Both the position numbers and the translations under genes were made by a program. Of a DNA stretch of 64,000 nucleotides, positions 1 to 11,500 are shown one piece after another; the stretch's first letter is position 1; every line of letters begins with the position of its first letter. The notes below the pieces were generated by a model. That model saw only the letters and a list, made by a program, of their open reading frames with translations, was not told the DNA's origin and searched no databases. Location: contig CM060989.1 in assembly GCA_030765065.1 (NCBI GenBank), positions 55,442,001 to 55,506,000 of the forward strand. The letters are read 5' to 3'. The DNA comes from Deroplatys truncata (Eukaryota; Arthropoda; Insecta; Mantodea; Mantidae).

Positions 1-339
1 TTATATAAGAAAAACCACAATGGTTTTATCTGCAAAACAATGTATTGTTTTTATCCCAGACCATTCTGTATTCCAAGAATAAATTATTTTTATGTAGCTT
101 TGTGCACATATAAGAAAAATGTTAAGTATGCTATAAATCCTAAAATAATTAGATTTTCCACAATGTGTTGATTTACTTTTTGTGTGGAACACGAAAACTA
201 AAATTCAGAGAAAGTGATGTTTTACATGTGTTTGGTTTGATGTGGAATGACTCATGTAGGAAGTACTGGAGCTTCTGAGAACATTGAAGAACTTTTAATG
301 CGGACATTTATTTGGATACTGACAGGGAACTTTCTAATT

Positions 340-690
340 TTTAAGCTGGTGTTAAGATGAAGTGAAGATGAAAGTGACTTATCCAGTTCGCAAGTGATAG
401 CCAACCAATTGATTTTTTTACTGAGACAAAAGTATATAAGCACAAAGTGCATGAAGATCAACCACAAAAAGCAAATTAAGATCTAAAAGTAGGATTCAGA
501 TGTGCTCAAATGTAACACAAAATGAGATTTATAGGCTACTTGGCATGATTATTCTCATGGTTGTTACTAAAAACTCTACATTAGACATGTACTGGTCTAC
601 AGATGACATGCTTTGAACTCCATTTTTTGGAAAGTGCGCATCAAACAACAGGTTTTCATCCATCTTACAGTTTCTTGCCAGATGTCTACA
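340..690 (+). pseudogene. piggyBac-type transposase relic
   Basis: A plus-strand frame at about 519-690 reads NEIYRLLGMIILMVVTKNST, then LDMYWSTDDML, a stop, and TPFFGK. This matches the start of the DDE_Tnp_1_7 domain of piggyBac transposases (EIYAFLGLLILMG..., ...YWSTDPLL.TPIF). Acidic residues and ESDLSSS upstream (about 365-390) fit the acidic N-terminal region of the family. The frame is broken by stops and the catalytic part is missing or unrecognisable. It is a dead fragment; no TTAA-flanked ends were located. Confidence 0.6.
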
Positions 691-817
691 CACATCCATA
701 TTGCTCAGGCCCATTTTATGTTGGACATCTATACTTACTATGCCAGGGTATGTCATCTCAAAATGAATTTGAGATCTCCTTGTGGATTACAGGAAAAATG
801 GGACTTGGAAAATTAAT

Positions 818-930
818 GTCATGCTGGCATGTTACCATGGTAACTCAAGTTGGTTAGAGTAACTGCCAGAAAGCCATGGTTCAAATCCTGGCTATGGCAT
901 TGAGTTTTTCAGTGTGATTCTACCTTTCTA
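818..930 (+). repeat. tRNA-like SINE head
   Basis: The segment has a box-A-like stretch (AACTCAAGTTGGTTAGAG) and a box-B-like stretch (GGTTCAAATCC). The T arm closes perfectly as AGCCA...TGGCT around a TTCAAAT loop. The acceptor stem is not convincing, so it is more likely the head of a tRNA-derived SINE or a tRNA pseudogene than a working tRNA gene. Confidence 0.45.
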
Positions 931-1595
931 AACTTGTCCTACACACTGCTTGTGTGAAAGAACAGTTAATTATTACTGATATGATATTGTTCCAAAAACA
1001 GTTTTTGTCATCAAGTAATTTGCTTATGCACGCTTGTGTTAGCTGAAAGTACAATAAAAGTTCTCACAAAATCATAAACATGTTATAAATGCTTTCATGT
1101 GCAAAAGGAAACACAATAATAAACTTTGCAGGTGTTTTATGTTGATTAGGCTGCCTAATAGTTTTAAGTAGCATGGAAGTTATTATAAATTGTTATTGCA
1201 AAATAGTAACATCCTTTTTGGAACAGTTTTAAGCTATTTGCTTGTCTTTGCAGAAGAACCTCTAAGGTTCACGAATGCAAAAACAAACATGTATCAAAAT
1301 CGTTGCTACATTATATTCAGTGGTTTCATACATAAAATTTAATTGTGTAGTTTCTGGTGTGTTACTGCCTTTCCAACCGTGTCAGTACAAACCCAAGTGC
1401 TTGTATTTGCTAAGAATTAGTTCTGGTACCTTTTAATTTATGAGCTGTTTTGTGTCTTAACTTTTGTATCTTTGTTTTGTCAATTCTTTCTGCTTCTGCA
1501 ATCTGAGTTGCTTAACTTGTACTAGTTTTGTTTTTATTGTGTTGCTGTACTGAATTGAATAAATTTATAGCCAGAGGGTGGCACTGATGACTGCT
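931..1595. other. no gene seen
   Basis: AT-rich sequence without a supported frame, tRNA or clear repeat. Bases 1-339 are likewise empty apart from chance open frames. Confidence 0.5.
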
Positions 1596-1599
1596 GCAG

Positions 1600-1800
1600 T
1601 TTTGTGCCACTCAAACTGCTATTACTTATTAAATAGAAGAAGAGCAGACAACACAACCAAGGATATGGGAAGCAACAAGCCTAAAAATGAAGTAAACTGA
1701 TCAGTTGATGTGGAGGATGCATCCTTGAAACATTGTCCTGTTTTAAACAAGTAGAGCAAATGTGTTCTTGGTTGACAGTTCTTAGTGTGTTAGAATGACA
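1600..1800 (+). repeat. dispersed repeat, copy 1
   Basis: About 200 bp sharing several blocks with 7890-8036 plus 9297-9335: a CTTGAAACATTGTCCTG block, then TTAAACAAGT, then TTCTTGGTTGACAG here against TTCTTAGTTGACAG there. At the second locus a LINE sits between the last two blocks. The class of the repeat is unknown. Confidence 0.5.
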
Positions 1801-2335
1801 CACTGTACAAAATACTTTATTTTATCATTTTATTTAGGACAGTGTTTATGAGTTCTACACTTTTGTGGACTGCTGAAGTGATGTTAGCATTATTTCTCAA
1901 TGCCACTGAAAATATTTGTATGCTCGACTCCTAAATACTTAGAAGAGCTCCATTATAAAAGTTAAAAAGTTATTCTACAAATGAAATCTAAATAGATCCA
2001 TATTTTGGCCTGCAACATCATTGAGTATAAATCCTCATGGTTAATTTCTGGTTATTTAAAAAACATTGTCTATACTTTTTGCCCAAAAATAGTAGAACAT
2101 GTGGCTTATAGAGTCATTCCACGTCAAGTCGCACAAATTTTCACAAAATTTGACCATCATATCTCTAATTCACTTCAAATTTTGTCCATGGATTACAAAA
2201 ACAAAGTGGATTATGTTTTAAATTGCAATATCTTAAAAAATATTGCACAATCCAACTTGTAAAACTGTACACCTCTCCACCTTTAAATCAAAATATCTTA
2301 CAGGCAATAAGTTCTTTCTGGAGTTTGGCGACAAA
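1801..2335. other. no gene seen
   Basis: AT-rich. Bases 2110-2310 have somewhat different composition and could be part of a repeat, but no second copy lies in this window. The open frames here show no family features. Confidence 0.4.
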
Positions 2336-2339
2336 GATG

Positions 2340-3867
2340 GTTTAGAAGGCTTCTGCTTGAAAGATTTATCCATAGCGCTGGCAGCAGTAGTGAACTTCAC
2401 AGCAACTTTGGACTTCTCTGAGACGGTAATTTAACACTGGTCAGCGCAGGTAAAACGTTTGCTACAGAAATGTTGGCGGTGGCCTGGGACAGATCCACAG
2501 AAGCAGCCGCACATGATTCCTTGAAAAAAAGAGACGGCACAATAGGAGGTGTGGAAGAAATGGCCCTATCCATACCACTAGTAGATGGAGAACAAATGCC
2601 CTCAATGCTGCCAGAGACAGTGGGGAGCGAAGGTACAGCAGAAAGCGCTGGTGGATGAGAAACATCCAACGTGTCTAAATTTCCAGAATTGCTGGACGTC
2701 GATGACAGAGTATCTAAGGTGGAACAGCGCAAAGCTGTGGCAGAAGGAGCACCCCTAACACACTGCTGCGTTTCCTGCTGTAGTAAGTGTGGTGAACAGG
2801 TAATTGAGGAAGCCAGGAACATGGTCGGAATCCATTGATGGGTTTGCAGGATTATCCAAGGGTACGGAACTAAAGCGATTACCCACTTGAAGTGACGGTC
2901 GAATTGTCGAAGGTTCCCAACGCTGATGAACTGGAGGAGAAGTAAAACGCTGACGGGGGGGCTTGGAAGATTTTAAAGGAGTAGAAAGGGGGGAGGGCCT
3001 GAAAAGGAAGGAAGGTAGGGATATAAAGAACTGCCATTATGGCTAGCTCACGGAGTACAGGTACAAATGCAAGTACAGTTCATCTTCAAAGACACAGGAG
3101 TAGTAGTAGCTGCAGACTGAAGAACCTGGCGGAAGGATCCGCGAGCTAACTTCGTGGAAAAGAACAAGCAAAGTTTCTCCTTCGCCTTCAATAGCCAAGT
3201 TTTTCCTTAACTCTCAGTTCTTGAATGGCGTATTCTTCTTCATACACAGGGCAGCTGCAAGAGTATGCAGGATGGGCACCCCAGAATTCATACATTTGGA
3301 AATGGAGGTGCAAGGAGAGCCGTTGTGTCGATGTGTTCCACACCAAGGACATAAAGGCTGCCGCTTACAGGATAATGCTGTATGTCCATATCCTTGACAG
3401 GAGAAACAATGTAGAGGGTTGGGAATATATTGATGAACACGCAGTATCTCATAACCAGCCTTAAGTGTGGGAGGAAGCCGCCTTAAGGCAAAGGTCAGAA
3501 AGACCATTCTGGTAGAGACCTGTTCTGCACCTTCCTGCCACAGGAGCCGTTTAGCTGCACTCACACCTTGACTGGAAAGGTAGGCAATAACTTCGTCTTC
3601 AGAGAGACCATCTAAGACGGAGGAAGTCACAACACCTTGGCAGGCATTCAAGGAAGCATGTGGCTCAACAATAACGTCTTGGGTTCCAAACTGATGTACC
3701 TGGAGTAAATCAAGAGACTGTGAATCATCCTTAGTCAATATCAACAAAGACCCATTGCGTTGCCGGGTACAGTTCTGAACTGGGCCAGCAATTTTGTCCA
3801 AGGTGGCCTGAACCATGAAGGGGTTTAAAGAGCTAAGCGGTGTTTGGTCTGGTATAGCGGAGCGCAT
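2340..3867 (-). mobile_element. jockey-like LINE, ORF1 (gag-like) region
   Basis: Two long minus-strand frames (3867-3214 and 2822-2397) form an interrupted ORF1 protein of a non-LTR retrotransposon. The upstream part ends in two canonical CX2CX4HX4C zinc knuckles (CFSCQGYGHTALSC and CPWCGTHRHNGSPC), as in jockey/I-type ORF1 nucleic-acid-binding proteins. The downstream part is Ser/Thr/Pro-rich. A frameshifted zone (about 2823-3213) separates them. No endonuclease or reverse transcriptase follows, so the copy is 3'-deleted or rearranged. Confidence 0.75.
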
Positions 3868-4330
3868 AATTAAATAACTGGAGTGTCAGATTTTCCTGGC
3901 ATAGAAATATTTCTTTCCGAGACAAGTTCCATCATATGTCTCTTTTTAGAGGTTACACGACAAAAATCTTTGGGAGTGTCCATAGCTCCAGTGAATACCA
4001 TGCACGGAGAGACGTCACTGGAGTCATCGATCTCCATGCCAGGTCAAACTTCATGGCGTTCCGAACAGGTTCAACCTGAGACCCCACGCCACCCCAGCTA
4101 TCCTCCAAGGGAGTGGCAACAGAGCTTTTTTATGGGCAGGATAGTTAACCCTAGCCCAACCCCCAAAAACTGGGAGGACCGGTGGCTCAGGACCCCGGGA
4201 GTGCCAATCCCGTACTTACAAAGTAAGCCCCTGGGGGCTCTTCTTCTACTGGTGAACTGAATGACATCATCCACAGATCCATTCAGATTTTCAAGGGTTA
4301 TAATATCAAAGTGGCTCCTCAAAACAGATG
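3868..4330 (-). mobile_element. probable 5' part of the same LINE
   Basis: This stretch lies directly upstream of the ORF1 frame on the minus strand and has a similar base composition, higher in GC than the flanks. A 74-codon minus frame (4322-4098) shows no recognisable domain. It is probably 5' UTR or the degenerate start of ORF1; this is inferred from position only. Confidence 0.35.
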
Positions 4331-5875
4331 AAATTTAAAAAACTTAATCATCCTTTGAAAAACACTTCTCCAGGCAATAAATTTACGGGAATATGTTGTG
4401 CTGATTGTCAGAAACTACATAAATTGGTAAAACAAAGAGAGAAACTTGGAGAAAAGAATAAATAAGATAACCAGATAGACTAATCAGCCATAGCCCACAG
4501 TTTTGGTCATTTAATCACGTAATGTAGTAGTAGTAATGATATCAAATACTAAGAAAAGTAGTGAATGTCAACTTTTAAGACACTTATAGCTTCACTTATT
4601 TTACTCTGGATGCATTTCCAAGATCGTCTTCAATGGTTCATCAATGATCAATGAAGACAAATTATCTTTGAAACATGTCCAAAGTAAAAAAAACTTGACT
4701 CGCAATACTTTTCCTATTATTAAGTTTTACTATTTATAATACTTTTCATATAATGGGTCTTCATATTTAAAACTGCAGTTGGTTTAAATGAATGTCATTA
4801 TTAGTTCGAGTCCCTTGTTTCAAAGGGGAGGTGCAGAATTGAACCTTGGACTGCATGCATTTCCAGCTTCTTAAACAGGTTGATGTACTGTGATGGTACA
4901 GAATTGCTTTTTACTAGCACATTTTGTGCATTCTTTGCACACGAGATGAAGTGACCATCCAGAATTTGCATGGTTGAGTGCTACTTATGAACTGGAAGGA
5001 TAGGAGGAGGGAGAGTCTATTGTTACAATATTGGCTGCTGTGTGAATGATTTTCTTCATTCTTGTCCACAATTTCATCAACTCCCAAGAAAACATGATAA
5101 AAAAAACACAGTTGTTTTTTAACAAAAAGAAAAGAGAAACTAATAAAATATTTACAAAGGCTACTTCACTTATTTTTTATTAAATAATTTAAAGTTGTGC
5201 CATTAAAGCCAAGACACACCATGCTACAAAAACTGTTCAATTATTAGTTACCTAACAGCATACATGCAAAGATTGCAACTTTAAGAAATCCAAGCAAAAG
5301 AAGTTCCAAATGTAACTACTAGAAAGGTACAATACAAGTCCCAGTTCACTAAGGTTAACTGTTGACATTCATCCCTTCCACTCATCTTTCACTAAACCTC
5401 TGCGAGAGGTACTGGTGATAAACTGCTTCAAAGCATTGATGTGCGCAGACAACTGACTGGCGGCAATGCCTGAATAAATCTGAAGACCACATATATTTTG
5501 TGTAATAAAGATATACTTTCAAATCCAGTTAGCAAATATGTCTGTTATCATAAAGAATTCAAGTTATGTCATGAAAGGCGAGAATTCCATGCAAATACAT
5601 GTTTTTATAGGAACATAGAATATAGCTCATAGTATTTATCCCTTTCATTATTTTCTGGTTCCAAATGTGTGCACTCTTTCCACACATATTTGCATGTTTT
5701 TGGCGATAAAAAGTCCAGTCATAAGTTCTGTCCTCTATGTTTGTAGCTCAACTTAAAAATAAATGATTTAATGATGTTACAAATTACCATGATAGCAGAG
5801 TTATTATTCTAAACACATTTGTTTTGTGTAGTTTTCTACATCAACCAATAAATATGGAATGGGGTGTAAATGAAA
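4331..5875. other. no gene seen
   Basis: AT-rich sequence with many stops on all strands. No splice-flanked frame, tRNA or inverted repeat could be recognised. Confidence 0.45.
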
Positions 5876-5879
5876 ATGA

Positions 5880-6844
5880 AAACAGAATTGCAGTGACATT
5901 ATAAGTTTGGTAAGAAACCTGCTGAAATTTACAAGTTGTTAAAACAACTGAAAACTTCAATAAAATTTGTTTACCGAACTGTCAAAGAGATTCTTCCTCT
6001 ATTGAAGACTTACCAAGATCCAGCAGGCCACGTACCATAAGGACTTCAGGAGTGGTCAAAGCAGAAAGAGAACGAATACATCGAATCCCACTCCAGAAGC
6101 AAAAAAATAATGGCTCGAGAGTTAAATGTATCCGCCAAATCCATGTCTTGGATTATCAGATATGAGAGCTTATCTTACGGTCGGTGGGACATTTGTTAAC
6201 CTCGAATCTAAAGAAGATCAGGTATGAAAGATCAAAGAGGCTCTTACAGTGGCATGCTCAGAATGGTCATTAAAATATCCTCTTCACAGATGAGAAAATT
6301 TTCACAGTGGAGAAGTACAATAAGCAAAATTATAAAATGTATTCACAGAGCTCAGAGGAAGCTAAAATATCAGTCCCTCATGTCCAGAGAGGGAACCACC
6401 CAGCATCAGTGATGGTTTGGTGGGGCATCACTCAAGGAGTAACATCTCTCCATTTCTGCAAACAAGGAGTAAAAACATGAGCCAGACAGTACCAAGAGGA
6501 CATCCTAGAGAGAGTTGTGAGACCCTTGAATGTCTTTCAGCAAGACTCAGCCCCAGCTCACAAGGCTAGAATAACTAAAGCATGGCTCAGGGACAATGTT
6601 CCAGAATTCATTGCAGCAGAAGACTGGCCCTCTGGCAGCCCAGAGCTGAACCCACTGGACTATAGGCTTTGGGACATCTTGGAGAGTAAAGCCTGTGCTA
6701 AACCTCACTCCAGTTTGGAATCTCTAAAGCAAGATCTCGTAAAGGCTGCGTAGGAAATTCCTCTAGATGTCATCCATGCTGCAGTAGCAGACTGGCCTAA
6801 TAGATTAAGGTCCTGTGTAAAGGCCAGAAGTGATCATTTTGAAT
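5880..6844 (+). pseudogene. Tc1/mariner transposase relic, DD37D type
   Basis: Reading across frameshifts and stops, nearly the whole transposase is present. There is an N-terminal helix-turn-helix region (about 5905-6010), then LFTDEKIFTVE (about 6280, first catalytic D), GNHPASVMVWWG, FQQDSAPAHKA (second D, about 6546) and SPELNPLDY (third D). Counting residues gives 37 between the second and third D, the spacing of the DD37D (maT-like) group. It ends at the conserved DHFE and a TGA at 6844. The only long intact piece is the catalytic C-terminal part (6517-6753). The copy is dead. Confidence 0.85.
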
Positions 6845-7880
6845 GACTTATAGTGTAAGAAATGTTCATTAGTCACTGAATTAAAATATATATGTTATAT
6901 CTTTTTGTGCCTTTTATATTTAATACACATCGCTTCTTAATTGTAGGATAGAACTTATGGCTGGACTGTGTACATTATATTCAGTTGGTTTTGAATCGAC
7001 ACCTAAGTTTCTCAATTTTGATGTATCTTATTTTAGCTTCAGAAATCAGAAGGGAAAAAGGGGAGGAACACCATAATAAAAATAAAAAGAGCTTTCCCCA
7101 GACAGAAGTTCACCTTTAGAACATTTTACTCACAACCCTCTATACTACAGACTGCATGTCACAGATTGATTTATTCAATTACATATTTTGAGAATAGTAG
7201 AGAGGAAATACAGAGGGTTCAGGGAAACTGCCAACAAATAATTTAGGTCAAGAGCATGCTATTTCAGGGAGGTGACCTGTTGTTGAATACAAAGCCGTTC
7301 AATTACAATTCCAAATAGGAAGACTGACACTTATACAATGCAAACTTCAGGCCCATTGTTTGAGCCCAACTTTCGGGGAGTTATAAATTCTCTCCTCTTT
7401 TCCACTACTAGTAAATACCAATTTAGATTCTTCTAAAATTGGAATCATTTACTAAACTGTCTTTGCAGTGGACCCCTTAAATGGTTAACATGGTTCTAAT
7501 ACGCCTCCAATTAAAGTTTTAAAAAATGCACCTACTCTTTGCACAGTGGATTAAAGAAAAGGTAGGATCAATGTGGATGCTGTATTCTGCGACTGTTGCA
7601 GTAAACAGGTAAGCATTACTATTCTATTTCAAGTATTTTCTATGGCAGTTGTTTTTAGTAAAATTACAAAGCTTCTGTTAAATAATTAAATTATGTCTGG
7701 TCAACAGTAAGGTATACCATAATTTCAGGTAAAATGTACTAAACAATTTCAAGTTGACCAGAATGTTGCATTTGCTTCACATACTGCAACAAACTTAAAC
7801 AAAAATGAAAGTACATGAATGCATGCATATTTTGGGATTTTATAGTGTATGAGATTCTAGTTTTTAGTCATGAATGTTGA
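6845..7880. other. no gene seen
   Basis: The first ~100 bp probably contain the 3' end of the Tc1-like element. The rest is AT-rich, without a supported feature. Confidence 0.4.
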
Positions 7881-7889
7881 AATAGCACT

Positions 7890-8036
7890 CTGAATGTCAC
7901 AGGACCTGCTATAGAAGAGCTGACAGTACAATGATGGATAGGGGAAGCAATTAACCTACAAATAGAGGTCAACCGATCAGCTAATAATGGGGGAGATGAT
8001 TTCTTGAAACATTGTCCTGTCTTAAACAAGTGGAAT
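7890..8036 (+). repeat. dispersed repeat, copy 2 (left part)
   Basis: Matches 1600-1760 over the CTTGAAACATTGTCCTG block and the following TTAAACAAGT. The rest of the repeat resumes at about 9297 (TTCTTAGTTGACAG), after the LINE at 8037-9296. Confidence 0.5.
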
Positions 8037-9296
8037 AAAGTTATTCCATAGATCATCAGCTTTTGTTAACGAAAATAGAGGCTCTAGGCATAAGAGGGTT
8101 GGCCAATAAATGGTTAGAATCATATCTATGTGGTCGTATGCAAATAGTGGAAATAAAGGATAAATCAAATAATCAGATAAATTATTATCACTCCAGTCCA
8201 CTCCAAATAAGCTACTGTGTGCCACAAGGTTCTATACTAGGTCCTGTCCTATTTCTTTTCATAAATGATTTCCACATAAATGATCCATGTACTAAAACCA
8301 TTTTACATGCTGATGATACAAATATCCTGGTTAAGGCAACCCAAAAAGAAACCTTTCTAACCTCTATTCACCAAGTCTCAGAGAAAATCTCAAACTATTT
8401 TACATTGAATAATCTTATTATAAATACAAATAAAACTGTAGCAATGGATATACACACAAATATGAACAAAAATTATCTTGCCCCTCAAATACAACTCTCT
8501 AATCAGACACTTAAAAAAGTAGAATCTATAAAATTCCTCGGGGTCAGCGTACAAAGAAATCTGAAATGGGATGCCCACACTAGCTTCATAAATAATAAAC
8601 TCAGCTCTCTATGTTATATGCTAAGAATATTGACAACATGCACAAGTAAAGAAACAGTTAGAGCAGCATATTTTGCACATGTGCACTCACTCCTAAGTTA
8701 TGGAGTAGTCTTCTGGGGTGAGTCTCCAACAAGCAAGTCAATCTTTATCAGAACTATTGAAGGAGTCAGCCCAAAGTCGTCATGTAAACCTCTCTTTAAA
8801 AAACTGGGGATCCTCCCACTTCCCTGCATTTACATATGTGCAGTTATTCTGCTTATAGTCAAGAACATTAATGCTTCTGATTCACTATTCATAACTAATA
8901 ATGTGGTGCATGAACACAATACTAGGGAAAATACACAAATACATGTGACCAGCTGCAACACCTCGCTCTACCAAAAAAGTATCTTATTCTCCGGCATTAA
9001 ACTTTATAATAATTTACCAAGTAATATTAAGGCAATTAAAAATGTAAACCAGCTGAAATCCAGTCCCAAGGCACATCTAGTTAACCACTCCTTTTATTCT
9101 ATTAATGATTTCCTTGAACACAAATGTATATCATGAACCATAGTATTTAGCATGTAAATACCTATTGTATATAATGTAAAAACATATTATATATATATTG
9201 CAAAAACCTATTATTGTTTATGTTGATAGCTTGACGTGTCCAATAGTGAATGTACATTGTAGTAAACCACTTTAACGGATGAATAAACTAACTAAC
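8037..9296 (+). mobile_element. 5'-truncated jockey/CR1-like LINE (RT)
   Basis: A frame from about 8052 to 9136 encodes the reverse transcriptase of a non-LTR retrotransposon. It begins inside the domain (DHQLLLTKIEALGIRG), then shows the fingers/palm motif VPQGSILGPVLFLFINDF, the catalytic HADDTNIL box (YADD in active enzymes), FLGV.....LKWDAH and the C-terminal LLSYGVVFWG. A short untranslated tail ends in TAACTAACTAA, typical of tandem-tailed LINEs. The Tyr-to-His change next to the catalytic Asp pair and the missing 5' half make activity unlikely. Confidence 0.85.
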
Positions 9297-9374
9297 TAAT
9301 TCTTAGTTGACAGCTTTTGTGTTACTGTCCATTAAGTTGGGAATACGTATCAGGATCTTGTGATGTATAGAGTT

Positions 9375-9508
9375 CTAGAACACTGATACCATTTATAGTT
9401 TGTATTGAAACCATTAGTAATATTATTCGCCCAGGAACTCTTGCTATCCATTTAGCAGCAAATATAATTGCTGGACATCTTTTAATAACCTTATTAGGTA
9501 ATACAGGA
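9375..9508 (+). pseudogene. atp6: nuclear mitochondrial insertion: part of atp6
   Basis: About 130 bp translate as [20 protein letters not shown] and [20 protein letters not shown]. This is the highly conserved membrane region of insect mitochondrial ATP synthase subunit a, including the Arg of the proton channel in the IRPGTLA motif. The rest of the gene and its mitochondrial neighbours (atp8, cox3) are absent, and the segment lies between a LINE and a MITE. It is therefore a NUMT, not a gene. The right edge coincides with the start of the MITE. Confidence 0.8.
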
Positions 9509-9998
9509 AGAACAATTCAAAAAGAAGGAACAGACTTTAAATATTTATTTCTAATCAGTGACAATGGATGGTAACACATGCGATACATCACTGAATAGAG
9601 AAAAGTTCAAAGTTTTATTTATGTGTTCAAAATGAGCACTATTTGTTACGCGAGGAGCACCAGTGCTTTTCCGTTTGCATGCGCAACCATCTTCTACGAA
9701 TTTATTGTGTCAATTGTAAATTTTTTATGACGAGGCGGCTCGTTGTACTTACAACGAAATGCATGCTGCAATGAAACAATGGATTCACTCTTTGCATAAT
9801 GCAGCACACAAAACGACTTTTCCTGTGGCGTCGTCATTTTGTCGTAAACAAACCCAGCACCGCTGTAGGCACTAAATGGAACTAATAGGTGGGGCTTAAA
9901 ACTTTGAACTTTCCTCTATTCAATGATGTGTCGCTTATCTATTGTCGTTCATTAAAAATGAATATTTAAAATATGTTCCTTCTTTTTGAATAATCCTG
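9504..9998. mobile_element. MITE with ~105-bp terminal inverted repeats
   Basis: The left end (CAGGAAGAACAATTC...) and the reverse complement of the right end (CAGGATTATTC...) match for about 105 bp, up to the block AAGTTCAAAGTTTTA near both inner borders. Both ends are flanked by TA, the target duplication of Tc1/mariner-like transposons. The middle (about 9620-9890) is GC-richer and has no transposase frame, so the element is non-autonomous. Confidence 0.75.
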
Positions 9999-10000
9999 TA

Positions 10001-10600
10001 TTATAACTAGTCCCTTGAGACAGTTCAACTACCACATGGGTAGAATGAAGTGTTGGGGAGCTGCATTGCAACCTTTTACACGTTGGGTAACGAGAGGGCC
10101 AAATGCTACTTTACAGGCTCAGTTGACAATGCTAACAATTGATTCATTATTGTATTCATTACTGTACATACATGACTAAATAAATAGTCTTTCTCACACT
10201 GTTAACGAAGGAAGAAATTATAAGTTAACATTTATAGTTACTGGAAATTACTAATTCTATTATCAGAAGCCATATTAATTACCGCTATTATAACAGAAAG
10301 AAATAATGTTATAAAGAAAGTAATATAAAACACAACAGAAGCAGCACAGTTATTTTGCATGAAGACACTCTGAGTATGATGTTTATATTGCACTCAAGCT
10401 ATTAATCATTTGCAACAATACATACGACAAAACTATTACCGTGAGGTAACAAAAACTTTTATTCTTGTGTACTGGCTTCATGGGCATTGGTAGGCGAGAT
10501 AGCGGGAACAGGAAGACTACATGTTATTTGTGAAAAGCATCTGATAACAGAATAAATCAATGCAAAAGAAACATTGTATATAAAATGCGCTCCATAAGAC
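10001..10600. other. no gene seen
   Basis: AT-rich, without supported features. Mitochondrial coding sequence does not resume after the MITE. Confidence 0.4.
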
Positions 10601-10604
10601 AGCA

Positions 10605-11500
10605 GTATGTGAGAGTAAAACAAAAAGATGAAAAGGGTATGGTAAATAAGATAAAATCTGGATTCAAACCGATTGAGCAAGGAGTCCCGCAAGGCTCAAA
10701 ACTGGGCCTTTTTTTTATTTTTAATATATATAAATGGTGTTTTTGAATTAATAGAAAGAAATGGAGGAAACGCAATTGGTTACGCAGATAACATAACAAT
10801 AATAATCACAGATCAAAAAAAAAAAGAAGCCCAGCATGAATTGACTTCATATTGAAAGAGCAAATCATGGAACCAATTAATCTTAAAGTAGATGGAGAAA
10901 TTATTCCTGAAGTACAGGTCACAAATTTCTTGGGAGTTGTTATAGATAAATATTTAAACTGGAAAATGCATATTACAAAACAAATAAACAGGAGTTTATA
11001 CATAATGCGACAGGTTAAAAATACTTTGGATAGTAAAACATTGAAACAGGTATATTATGCCCTCATATTTTCACACATAAAATACGATATATCTAGGGAA
11101 GTAAATAAAATATTTAAACTACAGAAAAAGTCAATCAGGATGATTGTGAATTTGGAAAGCAGGCATACTTGTAGGTAGATTTTCAAAACATATGGATGTT
11201 GTATATATGTATATGAAAGTATAAAATATGTGATAGCACAAAAGTAGCCAAAAATAGCCATATGCATACTCATAATGTAAGAACCAGGCATGATTTCTAC
11301 AGGATGGCGCTCAGAGGAACACTAAACAATCGTTCAATAAGAAGTAAGGGCAAAGAGAACTACACTGCACTACCTAAAGAAATAAAAGACTTGGAGCAAC
11401 GAGAAGTGTGTCTAAAAGACATAAAAAAATACTTAGTAGAAAATGCATTTAAATTAAACACGCTATATATATCCATAATGATTAATGTATAAGATATGTA
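10605..11500 (+). mobile_element. degenerate jockey-like LINE (RT fragment)
   Basis: Broken frames read GVPQGSKLGP, then YINGVFELIERNGGNAIGYA ending in a YADN box (active enzymes have YADD), VTNFLGVVIDKYLNWKMHIT, QVYYALIFSHIKYDI and a C-terminal KLQKKSIRMIVNL region. The order and spacing match the palm to C-terminal part of jockey-like reverse transcriptases. A stop and a deletion follow the YADN box and further stops occur later, so it is a relic. Confidence 0.75.

Noticed and set aside
9375-9508. A nuclear gene for ATP synthase subunit a
   Set aside because: Only about 45 codons of the mitochondrial gene are present, without a start or stop, between transposons.
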